Source: Ixodes scapularis (lineage: Eukaryota; Arthropoda; Arachnida; Ixodida; Ixodidae). Taken from it: 64,000 bases of DNA. The position numbers and the translations under genes were made by a program. Below, one piece after another: positions 23,790 to 35,334 of this stretch (positions within the stretch are counted from its first letter, which is position 1; every line of letters begins with the position of its first letter). Location: NCBI RefSeq assembly GCF_016920785.2, contig NW_024609857.1:65578488-65642487 (forward strand), written 5' to 3'. Under the pieces are notes generated by a model, which had not been told where the DNA came from, did not search any database, and worked only from the letters and a program-made list of their open reading frames with translations.

Positions 23790-25056
23790 ATCGATTTATG
23801 ACTCAAAAGCCTTTTCTTTTTCGCAATTATAAAAAATCGTCTTGCCTCTGTTGCTGTCAATGCTACAATTTCAACATGGTCGCTAAAACCAACAATTTGA
23901 AAGTTAATTAGTCAATATTAGTTAATTAGTCAAATTAGCACGACGAGTATTCACTCATCTGATGTCCAACGAACCTAATAAATGCATGGTTAAGACGGCA
24001 CTCACGTAATTCTCACTCCTTTTTTACATATGTTGGAAATAAAATTTTAGCACACTTCATAACAGATAAAGGCCACTCGAAACAAAAGTGAATGTTTTTT
24101 AAATAAAATTCATAATATTTTTTTGTACAACACAATTACTTTGTTTACCAGGTTTGTCTCGTTGTCTCGTAAATTGTCTCATTATCTTGTCTTATTGTCT
24201 TATAAATAAAGTAAAAACCTTACATTGCAGAACTTAACATTTCAATACTTTCCCACAAACGCTCCATGACGTAACAAAAGGCCGCCACCTTCTTTTACCT
24301 GTAATTTTTTTTCCTTTCCGCGCATTCAATTAGTAATTAATTTCCACCTTCGAACCTACCTCTTCACCTTTCTCCTCCTCAACAACGAAAAAAAAAAAAA
24401 AGAAAAGCTCGAAAAACTGGATGCATACCAGAAACCACTATATTATGCATACAGTTTGTAACAAAAAGTTCATGAATTAGGCTTATCTTTCTACCGCAGA
24501 ACATGATTGTTGGATGGAAGTGTATTGGACTTTGCCAAAAAAATGACGCTGCCCAGTGGTTCAATAGGACGTAATTTTTTACTGACAGTTATTTTCGGAA
24601 GTTGCGACCTGCTGCATGTTTTGCGTAGACATTTATGAGAGTTTAATCTTTTATCCCCAAGTGCTCAAGTTTAATATGTCTCGGCTCTCTGGTACGACCC
24701 TTTTCATTTGGGCACTTGGCGGGGAACGTGGCCTAGGGTGATTGACGTATGGACATTCTTGTCTGCAGTTGTGCCTCGCCAAAAAGTCAGGGTGCAAACA
24801 AGCGTTACCGCAATCTTTTATAATGTCTGAGAAGAAAAACACTTGAAATCTTACTTACGCACACACACACACACAAAAGACTCATTTTAAGAATTTAGCC
24901 GCAATATAAAGTTGTGAAGTGTTAACGCGTGCAGTAGTTTTCGGACTATTCAGAGCAAATATATTGTATGTTTGAATAATACAGTTTTCCTCAGTGATAA
25001 ACGTTTATTATCTTTTTCTGATATGATTACAAAAAAAAAAAAATCACATCTTACAG
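23790..25056 (+). other. AT-rich sequence, no gene seen
   Basis: Contains short repeated TTAGTTAATTAGTCAA (about 23908-23932), TTGTCTCGTTGTCTCG-type repeats (24153-24200) and an (AC)n microsatellite at about 24858-24876. Confidence 0.45.
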
Positions 25057-25206
25057 ATTCAACGGGGAAATGACAGTTTCTTCGAGTTTGAACTTTTCGG
25101 AAGGTTCATCGACTTAGGTGGGAAATCAGAGGCAAACACAAAAGGGGAAATAGAAGATATAATTAACAGACTTGGAAATGGAAATCTGAAATTTCCGTAT
25201 GATGAG
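25057..25206 (+). CDS. Orphan exon, possible alternative 3' exon or next gene
   Basis: An exact 50-codon frame between an AG (acceptor with a poor pyrimidine tract, ATCTTACAG) and donor GTAATC: IQRGNDSFFEFELFGRF..., GGKSEANTKGEIEDI..., ...NLKFPYDE. Sequon NDS. The composition looks protein-like. Its phase fits directly after exon 6 (22447-22565), so it may replace exon 7, or it may belong to a neighbouring paralogue. I do not recognise the domain. A further weak candidate (26125-26198) lies downstream. Confidence 0.4.
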
Positions 25207-27327
25207 GTAATCCCAGCGTTTTCTGAAAAATTTATACTTTGCTGCAGGTTCAAGCCAAGCACATTCCTGAGTTTCTTAAAAATAACTTTAATCCGTTCAT
25301 ATGAGCTAACACTTAAAGGCGACTCTTTCCTTAAACTAGACATAGTTATAAAGTCATGATATCACCTTTGTATTAATATTTTACTGAAGGGCATAGGCTC
25401 ACTATAGGAGCTCACAGGTCGTAGGCTGAAGGAATCAAATCTCGGAATTTTTTTTATGAACTTGCACACGGCCCATATATTCTATTTGTGTATGATTGGG
25501 CCTACGCGAGACTAGGACAAGACAGGTTAAAATCCACTGAAGATTTCCTTCGCTGGTACTTTAGCCAGCCCCGTTCTTTCGATCGGTGAGATATGTGAGG
25601 GTCATTGCAAAAGGGCGGTAAGCGGCTGTCCGGACCCACAAAACAGTTGACCATCACTAATCCGATCCGGTGCGCCTTTGACCCGTGAGCATATATCTGG
25701 TGAGCTTTCGTCCGGTTATCTCCAAACTAATGTTTACATTCTGGGAACATTTCTATAGCTCGTCGTTCAGCTGATTGAAACAGAACGTTAGAAACTGATA
25801 AATTCCAAAAAGGAAAGAAACGGGGAGAAAGGAGACGATGGGGATGAGAACGCGTGGGGAAGTTAGAGCACCGAGGTCTGGTTAGAAGGTTTGAAAGTAG
25901 ACTCACAGACTGGCCGCCCTTGTCTCTGCTCGCTGTTTGAGCGCGTTCTACAGCCAAATCCCGTTTTCGTCATTTGAATCCGATATACTGCGTAATGAGC
26001 AGACGACTCTTTTTTCCATTGATAGGAGAAAAACAGCGGATAGAGACAAAGGCAGCTAGCCTTTTTCATTTAAAACGTGGTCCCCTGACGTCCCCGGATA
26101 TTCTCATCTCCTCTTCTTTCTCAGTTCCCCTTTGCAGAGAACTGTGTCAAAGGTTGCCTTTGTTTAAGCGCAAAAAAGGAGCATACATTAATATGCAAGT
26201 AAAGGCTGGGAGGAGGGTTCGCGAACTCTGCTTTTGCGCCTAGCTCATTACCCAGGAGTACACTAAGGATCGTAAACATCAATTTCTTAATTACCTAAAA
26301 TAAATGAATACACGTATTAATTTTACACTTGGGTGTTTTCAGATAATTTCGGCCGACAATCTCGGGTGACCATTTTAATTTTTACGAAAAAATATATTCT
26401 GTAGGCTCAATGTCCATCAGAAAAAAAAAACAATCTGTTTTGCGAAAAAACGATTTGTCTTTGCGGAAAAAAAAAAAAAAAAATAGAAGCACACACTCAG
26501 TGCGAAGCGCTTTCCGCGGATTTGCGCGAAGTTAGCATTTCGGGCAGCTCTCCCAAAACTATTGTCATGGTTAATGGTCTAGAAATATTTACTCACAAAC
26601 TACGCATAAGGGTATTCAGGAAAATATTGTTCATTACGCATCGACGATGTAAATGTCTAGAGAAAAATCGCAAACACAGCACATTTCGCAAAAATACATA
26701 TATTTTTTCTCCGCATCTATAAATGCCAGAACTTTAAAACTTTGCCAGCGTGTTGTCCTCTGTCTTGTTTATACTGGCGCGAAATATTGTTTTCCTGGGT
26801 AGCGGAACAAATTTATGAGACACGCCCAAATGGGGCCATTTGAATAATTATGAGCTATTTTGAAACTGAATTAAAAAAGGCCATCTTACGATTTTTTCAG
26901 AACTCTACCACATCAAGGCCAATGATAGTTACTAACAGAATTTGCAAAAAAAAAACCATATTGAAATATTATTTTTTGTATTTGAAGTTATAAAGCTAGA
27001 ACTTTGACCAAATTGAGGCTACCGCAGTACCGTGAATGGGGAGTGTAGAAACCCATAGATAACAAATTTATTACTTTTGAAAAGTTTAAAAAGCTCGAGG
27101 GTGGTCACAAAGAAACAAATTGACAGCACAGAAGCGGAGGGTGGTTTTAAATTGAGAGTTTTTAGTGCGTTTTTGTATAACAGTAAAAGAACATGCGCGC
27201 GGTCCGGAGCGATTGAAAGGCACTCTCATGTCGCATGCTTTGCAGGGCGTGTTTTCAATAGCCGGCATTTAGAGTCTCTGTGAATGCCGTATATAGGAAG
27301 GCTTCTCCGCTTAATACATGCTTATCA
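25207..27327 (+). other. Sequence with one weak candidate exon
   Basis: 26125-26198 follows a good pyrimidine tract (CTCTTCTTTCTCAG) and ends at GTAAAG; it reads FPFAENCVKGCLCLS..., phase-compatible with the exon at 25057, but is too short to trust. A runs at about 26421-26430 and 26467-26483. Otherwise nothing recognised. Confidence 0.3.
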
Positions 27328-27452
27328 CAGCCTTTTGGCTGGCGGTAACATATTCTGGCGTGGCTGAACCGGCGGGTGCGCCTCCTCCCAGCCTTTTGGC
27401 TGGCGGTAACATTGTCTGGCGTGGCGGAACCGGCGGGCGCGCCTCCTCTCAG
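27328..27452. repeat. Two-copy 61 bp tandem repeat
   Basis: CAGCCTTTTGGCTGGCGG begins at 27328 and again at 27389; a third start (CAGC) follows at 27450. Units differ at a handful of bases. Each unit contains the small palindrome CAGCC-TTTT-GGCTG. Confidence 0.8.
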
Positions 27453-27604
27453 CATTGGAGCCACCGCCACAGTGGACCGTGAAGCGTGAAGGGAAGATAT
27501 ACACATGATAAAAGCGTGCAGGTTGCCTGAAAGTCATAGCAGTGATAAAAGACCTCAGAGATAACGTTCACTTTCACTTAAATTTCTCGTGGACCATCCG
27601 GCGG

Positions 27605-29675
27605 ACGCCTCGTGAGCATTGTCCGTGAGTACTGCATACGCCTAGCGCTCCCTGCGTTTCGATCGTACAGCTTTAAGCGAGTGTCCTGCACTGACTATCT
27701 CAACAGGCAAGAAAAAAAAATCGAATATCAAAGAAACTTTCTCGGTGTGAAAAATTTGGACATCGCCTTGTCAAAGACGCATATGCCGAAAGCAGCTCAC
27801 TCCATCCGAGATGTCGACGTTTTGTGTCAGAACTGCTTCAGCCACTTCAAACAACTCGCCAAAGAATCTCTAGAGATATTTGAGCCTGACGAAATATTTG
27901 TTCCTCAGGAAGCAGCCATCGAGGATCTCAACAGATTTGTTCAGTCAACGGAAATATCACCTCTGAAATCACGGAGAGAGTTGAAATCGCATTGTCGGAA
28001 GCCTTACGCAAGGCGGGAGCAGAGGGAGATCGAGAGCGTTCTCGTTAGGAAATTGTAATCAAGCCTTATTGTAGCATGTGGAGCCACGGATGAGCCTGGA
28101 GCCTCGGTACAAAGTTGCAACATCTGTCAGGAGTTATTTAGCAACCTGGCGATGCGTTCGATTGTTCTGATTCGTACCAAGAACGATGCCGTCTCCTGAC
28201 CTTGCTCCCTTGGAATCTCTCCGAGCAACAGATCCAAAAGATGATTCCCTCAGCCACTCGCCACCTGATCCAAAAAGCAAGGGAGAACCATCAGACACTT
28301 GGAGTGTGGTCAATTCCTGACCCCTACACAAGAATGAGGATGAGCCAAGAGGACGTTCAAGCCGCACCGAATTAGTACACTAAAGATGAACCCAACTGCC
28401 CCCAACAAAGCTCGAACAAGAAGGGCGTTATTGGCATAATTTCAAAGGGATAGAAAGAATACGGGTGAAAACATCCAATGACTAGGTCCATTCGAGAAAC
28501 TTTCTGGTTGTTTAAGGCGGCTCACCCTGGCATGGCCACTGGGCTCACCAAGTTCTACTCATTGAGGTCAGAGTGGGTGGAGTGTACATCTTGGCACAAA
28601 AGTTACGTGTGCACGTATTGCGCTAACATCAAGCTAAGTATTTAGGCCTTAGAAAAAAACATGGGAATAATAAGAAGTGTTGTAGACCTTTATGAACTGA
28701 CTATATGCAACCCTCCATTTACGAAGTGTTTCCTCGGCCAGTGCAGCTCATGCCCAAGAGCTTAAACTCTTTCTGCGCCTGGCCTGGGAGTCCTATGATG
28801 ATGAAGTGTCGCGCGCAGCCTGGGAGAAAGTAGAGCTGATGAGAAAAGGAGTCCTGTTACGTTTGTTGAACACCTTCAAGAGTGCTTGAGAAAATGGGTG
28901 CAACATAAATATATTCGACGCGAGCAGGGCAAAACGGTAAGCGAAGTTAAACAATTACGAGAGAAAGGTAATGTCCTGCTTAATTCTGATTTCACAGAAA
29001 ACTGCACAATTTACTGCCTGAAGAAGTTCAGTCACATCACTAGAAAAATACGCAAGCTTCGATCTTCACATGCGTGGTGACAACTAGAAAAGGCATGTAT
29101 AGATGCGCCCTCAGCAGTATGACACCAGCCACGATTCCGCCCATGCATTCTATGACGTTGCGAAAATTCACGAGTGGCTTGTGGTTGTTGCTCCGCTGTA
29201 CGCGCATGTGACGTACGTCAGTGACGGTGCGGCAAGTCCTTTTCAGCACCGGTATCAACTTCATGAACTCCCGAAAACCAAGTACCTGTCGGTCAAATGA
29301 ATATTTTCAGCTACTGGGCATGGCATGAACGTCTGTGATAGGATTGGAGGCCTCGTCAAACCCCGTGCAACTCTTTTCAATCTCCGTAGGCCTGCTACAT
29401 AAGCTATTAAGTATGCGTCAGATATGGTGGATTTCCTCAAGACAAAATTACCGAATGTTGCACTTATTCACCTGCCAAGGCTTGACGTACAGGTGTTTAG
29501 GAAAATAAAAACGAGACTAAGATTCCGTCCGGCCCGTGCCTGGAATTCAATCCCGGCACTGCTGAAATTGCACACTGGTCAAATTTCTGCCGCACGAATT
29601 GCTGGTATCAAGAACAGGAGCGTCTACGAAGAAGCCACTTCTGAAATAAAGACTCGCTTCCACCAGCGTCTGTAA
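27605..29675 (+). pseudogene. Broken transposase-like gene of unknown class
   Basis: Several + strand frames make up a mobile-element protein. The first intact block is 27612-28058 (148 aa). Later blocks carry YVCTYCANIKL (about 28610), CNPPFTKCFLGQCSSCP (about 28711-28758), a charged segment WVQHKYIRREQGKTVSEV (28893-28950), TYVSDGAASPFQHRYQL (about 29210-29260) and GHGMNVCDRIGGLVK (about 29320-29362). The CxYCxN, SDGAASxFxxR and GHGxxxxDxIGG motifs recur in a multicopy protein family I associate with animal mobile elements but cannot name. Stops and frameshifts between blocks show it is inactive. No terminal repeats were found. Confidence 0.5.
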
Positions 29676-29720
29676 GCAGTGTAGTAGAAAACGGTTACAA
29701 CAAGTCTCATGGACATCTGG

Positions 29721-30566
29721 GCCCGTTTGCTCGAAAGCGCAAACCGCGGCTAAAGTTAGCCACAGTACCTAGGAGAGGGGTTTTGAAATCAAGTGACTGG
29801 CTTGGTAGGGATGCGGGCAAACATGGCGGAAACTCGGTGAGTGAGCGCCGCTCGCTTTGGAACTAATATGTCGTTATAGCCGCGATATCGGGCGCGTTAG
29901 TCAGCAATGAATGGTGCAGGAGGCTTTCGCTTAGCCTTACCTCACTTAAATTGCAAAGCATGAGCAATGACCTCGCAGCCTTTTTTAGTCTTTAGATTCT
30001 GGCCATTCCTAAGCCTCAATGAACGCGATAATCGTCGGCATGGCGGCGTCTTTGGAAAGCGGATTGCCTTGACTCGATCGGCCGGGTATCGATAGCACAC
30101 GAAAGCAGACAGCGTCCCACTCAACGAGCTTGAGTAAACTTAGAGCGGTAAACCAGCGGCCAAAAATGGCACCCCCCTCCCTTCCCGGTTGCCGCCATCT
30201 TGACCGTTTGCCCCACTAGTGATCACGTGACTTTAAATTGGCTGCGTCCATAGGTGCGCCAGATCAGATTGGCCAGATTAGGGTAAGCAAGGCCGCGGTC
30301 CAAAATTTACATGATCTCACTCCAGGGTAAACGTTCCGTACCTTGGCGTTCGAAAACCTACCCGCGTCCAGTTACTCGATCAGTCTCTTCACGTGACATG
30401 ACCCACCGGAGTAACGCGGATCCATCCGAGTAAGATTGGAACGCATCCCCAGAGGGCCTCTCTGCTTACCGTGATCTGGACAATCTGATCTGGCCCACCT
30501 CTGGGTGCAGCCATCTTAACGTCACGTGATTACTAATGTGGCAAACGGGCAAGGTGGCGGAAACCT

Positions 30567-30597
<31 letters not shown>

Positions 30598-31331
30598 GGG
30601 AGGTGCCATTTCGTCTGCAGGCGCTGGGTTGCGATTTACCGCTCTAAGTCATCCTCAAGCTCGTTGGTGCCCATTAGACCGTTTTCTAAATTACCGAAGC
30701 ATTGAGGAGAACGTTGGAAGTGTAATTCTACGGCCCGCGCGCGCTGCCCTTCCTCTTATAAAAGTTTCGAAGTAAATAATCATAAGGCTTTGACAAACGC
30801 GCGTGCAAAGTAAAATTTGTTTTCGAGTTTTTGATTTAGAACAATTACTACTGCAGACACCAGTACGTGCAACGCGTGTAACTACAGTCGTAGCATGCAC
30901 CTCGGCGCTTGGGAAATTTAGAAAAATGTATATTGGGACGCTGTCTGCTTTCGTGTGCTATCAATTCCCGGCCGATTGAGTCAAGGCAATCCTCTTTCCA
31001 AAGACGGTGCCATGTCGACAATTATCGCGTTAATTTAGGCTTAGAAATGGCCAGAATCAAAAGACTGTATAAAAATGCGACGAGGTCATTCCTCGTGCTT
31101 TGCGATTTAAGTGAGGTAAGGCAAAGCGAAAGCCTCCTGCACCATCCGTTGCTGACTAACGCTCCCGATATTGCATCTACAACGACATATTAGTTCTAAA
31201 GCGAGCGGCGCTCACTCACCGGGGCACCGCCATGTTTTACCGCATCCCTACCGAGCCAGTCACGTGTTTTCAAAATCCCTCTTCTAGGTACTGCGGCTAA
31301 CTTTAGCCGCGGTCGCTTCGAGCAAACGGGC
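29721..31331. mobile_element. Large foldback element, arms about 570 bp
   Basis: Starts GCCCGTTTGCTCGAA and ends TTCGAGCAAACGGGC. The left arm (29721-30290) and right arm (30463-31331, minus an insertion) match over their whole length with scattered substitutions, including blocks such as CCGCGGCTAAAGTTAGCC, GAGTGAGCGCCGCTCGCTTT and AGACAGCGTCCCA. Spacer about 170 bp. A G run of about 30 lies at 30567-30596 in the right arm. No coding frame. Flanking 8-mers do not match, so a target duplication is not evident. Confidence 0.8.
30669..30934. mobile_element. MITE inserted in the right arm of the large foldback
   Basis: About 265 bp interrupts the pairing of the two arms: right-arm CTCAAGCTCGTTGG continues in the left-arm complement directly to GGGACGCTG. 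The insert has its own degenerate terminal inverted repeats (TTTTCTAAATTACCGAAGC against TTTTCTAAATTTCCCAAGC). Confidence 0.65.
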
Positions 31332-32840
31332 TCTGATGACAAAGAATAATAAAAATAACTTTACAGAACGGGTACCCTTCATTATTTATCTTCACGTCTT
31401 ACGGCCTGTGGGTACATGTTCAAAGATAAGGACCATAAGCGCAGTCCAACTCTGTGTTGTGAAACGGTTCTGAGTTTTTATTATCCGTTTGAAGGTGACT
31501 GCGCTAGTAGCGAAGAAACCTGACCCTCGGGCGCCCCGCTGTTTACACCAATGCGCGCCGGAGAGGCAGGTGGAGCGCTCTAGGGTGCCTCGACGTCTTT
31601 TGGTTTATGGTGATGCTATTTCTTGTAGAGCACGATGCCTACAGAACGCGCTGAGAATAAAAATACGAAGCAATCGCCAAAAAAAAAAAAAAAACGCCGT
31701 TATTGTCAAGAGCTCGTGCAGGGAAGGGAGGCGCTCTTTCATGCGTCCCAGAAAAAACAAAAACACACAAAAAACACACACATACGCAAGCGTCGGGAAC
31801 AAAATGGCCGGTTGGCATTACACTAAGCAAAGCGCATACCACTGAGCTCAATTCTTATTGTGGTGCGCGCTGTCTGCCGCTCGCCTCTCGAGCGCTTGCC
31901 GTGAGGTCCGGCCGCGTTCCACAGGCACTCCGCGGCGGCGGCTCAAATGCCGTGAGGAGAAGCGCCAGGTCCGCCGCGCCATATCATGCCAGGCAAAAGG
32001 CTGCAATAAACATGTGTTAAGCTGAGCCGCTCCGGTCGCTTCCTTTACGTGGCATACACAGAGACGCTACACGCCGGTAATTTTACGGTAATTTTACCAC
32101 ATATTTGAGTGCACAATGCTTGAATGTTTGGCGCGTATATGTATAAAGATAAAGCATATTTCTAGATGGCACAGATCTGTTGTCTCGATAATAAAAACGA
32201 ATACTTACTTAAAAAATGTTTCACTCTTTGTTTTCAGGAAAACTACACAATAGACAGCGTGTGTTTCACCTGAATGTGCAAAGAGAGTCGCCAATTTTTA
32301 TTTCTTCAATAAAATTATCTCTACTGCACATGCTTCTGATGCTTCTGGTGCCAAGAATTGGTGCAACCTAACATGATTTCTTACAAATGTGCTGAAAATA
32401 ATAAGATTTAGCGCATCCGTGCATCAAGAAAAATATTCCTTGAACAGTTGATTTAAATGTTGTTTCTCAAACAGTATATATAAATATTTTTATTAATACA
32501 AAACAAACAACAAATCGTGTGCGAACAATAAAGAATCCCTGAACCAATTATGCCCGGTCTCAGCGTATGAACCATACTTATGGTGCGCAATACCTAGAGA
32601 CTCTGTCTCTTCACCACCATTTGACAACTTTGTTACCGCTCTTGAGAACATCGTTTTTTTTATGTGTGTGTGTGTGTTACAGTCATTTAGCCATTAAAAT
32701 GGATGCGTGCCCATTTCTATAGTTAATAAAAAATGCTGCCATTATATGCACGTCCTCAGTAACTAAAAAAATGGGCCGCAATCGCCGCTGCCGCTACGCT
32801 GATTCTTGAAGACACGTTAGAATTTCGCGCAGCGGTTATA
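31332..32840. other. No gene recognised
   Basis: A-run at about 31679-31694, a (TG)n run near 32663-32676 and a GC-rich segment 31860-32040 ending GCAATAAACATGTG. The latter resembles the polyadenylation region of a transposable element, but no paired LTR or terminal repeat was found. Confidence 0.35.
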
Positions 32841-34443
32841 CAGGGTGTTTCAAAAAACGCAGGCCAAATCGTTCCTGCGAAAACTACTCATCGCAACGAA
32901 AAAAAGCATGTGGCGTTGTGGTCCTGGGCCAGGGGCCCATTTAAGAAAATTATTAATGTCCGGGATAATTAACTTGTTAATTATTTTTGACGAATTAACT
33001 TTTAATATTGTGTTTAACGGCATGGTTTAAATTAGAAAATTGCTCAGCATCATCGAGAACCACTAAACCAACAAATCGCAGAATGATAGAAGGCACGCGA
33101 AGCATTTTACGGCTTTCTCAAAGACCGCACAAATTCGAAGGGTTTTTAAGTTTCGGTTTGTTATCGGAGCGCATCTCGGCCCCGGCAGCACCGCGCCCCG
33201 TGGAGAGATAGTGCAACCAGACTCTACTGCGTCGCACGATGACAGCGCAGCAGAGGTTGGTTGCACTATCTCTTCGCGGGGCGCGGTGCCGTCGGGGCGG
33301 AGATGCGCTCCGATAACAAACCGAAACCGTTCCATTAGGGTCATAGCAGAGAGGGTAAAAGACAAAAAAATGCACTCCCCCTCTCACCCCGCACGTCGTC
33401 TCCTCCGCCAAGTTGGCTGTAGCTATAGCGTCCCGCTGGCGTGCAAACTCTGTTTAAAATTGCGTCATTTTGGAACTTTCAAGCGCAGATGCGCAGATTT
33501 TGGTATACCAGTTGTCGTGTAATACTATGCTAGATAAAAAGACTCACAGGGTCCAATTGCGCTGTTACCTGCGTGGAAATAAATAAAAAAAAAAAACAGG
33601 GAAAACTGTGTCAGATTGGCCGGTCTCTTTGGCGAAAAGTAAATCCGGTTGCTGTACCTTTTTTTACTATACAAAGTTCGTACGGGTGTAGGCCTTCAGC
33701 GACCATGAGTGGAAGTCGGAAATAATAAATAAAACGTGCTCTCCTGCCGCAATACACGCAGTAGTTAAGGGTAGTACTGCCGGCTGACTCAATTGCTATT
33801 TAAGTAACGGAAAAAGGATATGCTAGTTGATCATTTAGCGAAATAGAACAACAGAGAGCTATAGGCTGATTTTGGAGAAGCCACAACTATTCTAAGAACG
33901 CGAACCACTTCACGACGGCAGCCACGAGCGAGAGTTCGATGTTCCGTACAGCCCGCCGATACAGCCCAAAGATGGAGAATGGCAACCTCCCGTTTTGTCG
34001 TCTGCTAGCGGAGTCGGGCGCGTGCCCTCTCTCTCGTGTTACCCCGCCGAACCCGCTGAACTTCCGGGATGTGTGGAGAGGGCGCTGCGAGGAACAAAAT
34101 GGTGCCGCCCAGAGAGCGCTAAATGGAATGGTCTATACACCCGTCGATTTTGTGCGGTTTCTCAGAAAGCCGTAAAATGCTTCGCATGCCTTCTATCATT
34201 CTGCAATTTGTTGGTTTAGTGGTTTTCGATGTTGCTGAGCAATTTTCTAATTTAAACCATGCCCTTGAACACAACATTAAAAAAGTTAATTAGGTAAAAA
34301 TAATTAACAAGTTAATTATCCCGGACATCAAAAATTTTCTTAAATGGGCCCCTGGCCCAGGACCACAACGCCGCAAGCCTTTTTTGGTTGCGATGAGTAG
34401 TTTTCGCAGGAACGATTTGGTCTGCGTTTTCTGAAACACCCTG
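32841..34443. mobile_element. TA-flanked foldback element, CAGGGTGTTTC termini
   Basis: TA|CAGGGTGTTTCA at the left and TGAAACACCCTG|TA at the right (right start ...GAAACACCCTG). Arms of about 300 bp (to about 33140; from about 34145) match closely, including CCTGGGCCAGGGGCCCATTT and TCCGGGATAATTAACTTG. The TA flank and short G-rich terminus suggest a mariner/Tc1-type non-autonomous element. The centre is non-coding and contains a second palindrome. Relatives occur at 49026 and 58835. Confidence 0.75.
33146..33328. repeat. Nested palindrome inside the TA-flanked element
   Basis: GGTTTGTTATCGGAGCGCATCTC and GAGATAGTGCAACCA on the left pair with TGGTTGCACTATCTC and GAGATGCGCTCCGATAACAA on the right; arms about 70 bp, spacer about 35. 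It lies close to the left arm, not at the element's centre. Confidence 0.75.
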
Positions 34444-34446
34444 TAT

Positions 34447-35250
34447 ACGACAAACCATGGTGAATAGCCTCGTTTCCTGGCGCAACAGTTCAGGTCCCTT
34501 AAGTCGGGGTCACATTGCTTTTACATTCTGCGTAAGCGACTTTGCATACAGATTCGAACGCGAGTCACCGCGAGACCCGTGCTTCGAACAGCGCATGGCA
34601 ATGATCGGTCAAGCAGACGGGTTGCAAGCGGCATTCGAATCACGGATAATGCAGTAACTCGTGTTTGCACACTGTCGTCTGTATCATGCATGAGCAGTGT
34701 GACCCGGACTTTATTTTGTGCATGAAGGACGTGCACGCGATACGCGTAAAGTGATAAGGCCATTGCGTTGTGAGCAAGATGAAGTATCACATATGCCGCC
34801 GCTTGAGAGTTACTCGGCGTCCTCTCCAGTTCTCACTTCGCTTTCGTCCGTGCCGTTTTGGCGTATTACACCTTGAATGCTATGTACATGGTGACTGAAG
34901 ATCAAATCTACAGTGGGGCTGTTGCGCGACGTGGCTTCGTTAGTGTTCTTGCACAGCGTCAGACCGTACTGCGACCACATTTCCCTAGCAGCCACTGGTT
35001 GTGTCCGTGTTTATTGTTAGCGTAGATGTCCTCCCCCAAGATGAGCGGCATCGTATGGTGTGCTACATCCTTTTGGCTGACACACGTGACACATGCGTTC
35101 GGTCTAGGAACGGAACCGCAGCCCGTGTGCGTCCACAGGTCTCCGAAGACGGCGGGAGCTTTCTACAAAAACGAATTGGATTGTGTGAATGTTTATACAG
35201 CCTAGAACTTGGTCTGCCTCAATGGGTGACGAGTTTCCCAGCTGTAGATG
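34447..35250. other. No gene recognised
   Basis: Overlapping frames on both strands up to 95 aa without motifs. No repeat seen. Confidence 0.35.
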
Positions 35251-35334
35251 AAAAATTTACCCAGTGCAGTACAACCGCTAGCCTTTGATCTTTAGCGAGC
35301 ATCACGCAGTAGTGATACACGACAGTCATGATGA
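35251..35334 (-). repeat. SINE tail fragment (copy 2 of 4)
   Basis: Reads on + AGTGCAGTACAACCGCTAGCC...TGATCTTTAGCG...CACGCAGTAGTGATACACGA, the same block as in the 61 kb SINE. It abuts the LINE that starts at about 35335. Confidence 0.6.

Noticed and set aside
31860..32040. Possible LTR with polyadenylation signal
   Set aside because: No second LTR, primer binding site or gag/pol sequence nearby; only a GC-rich segment with AATAAA.
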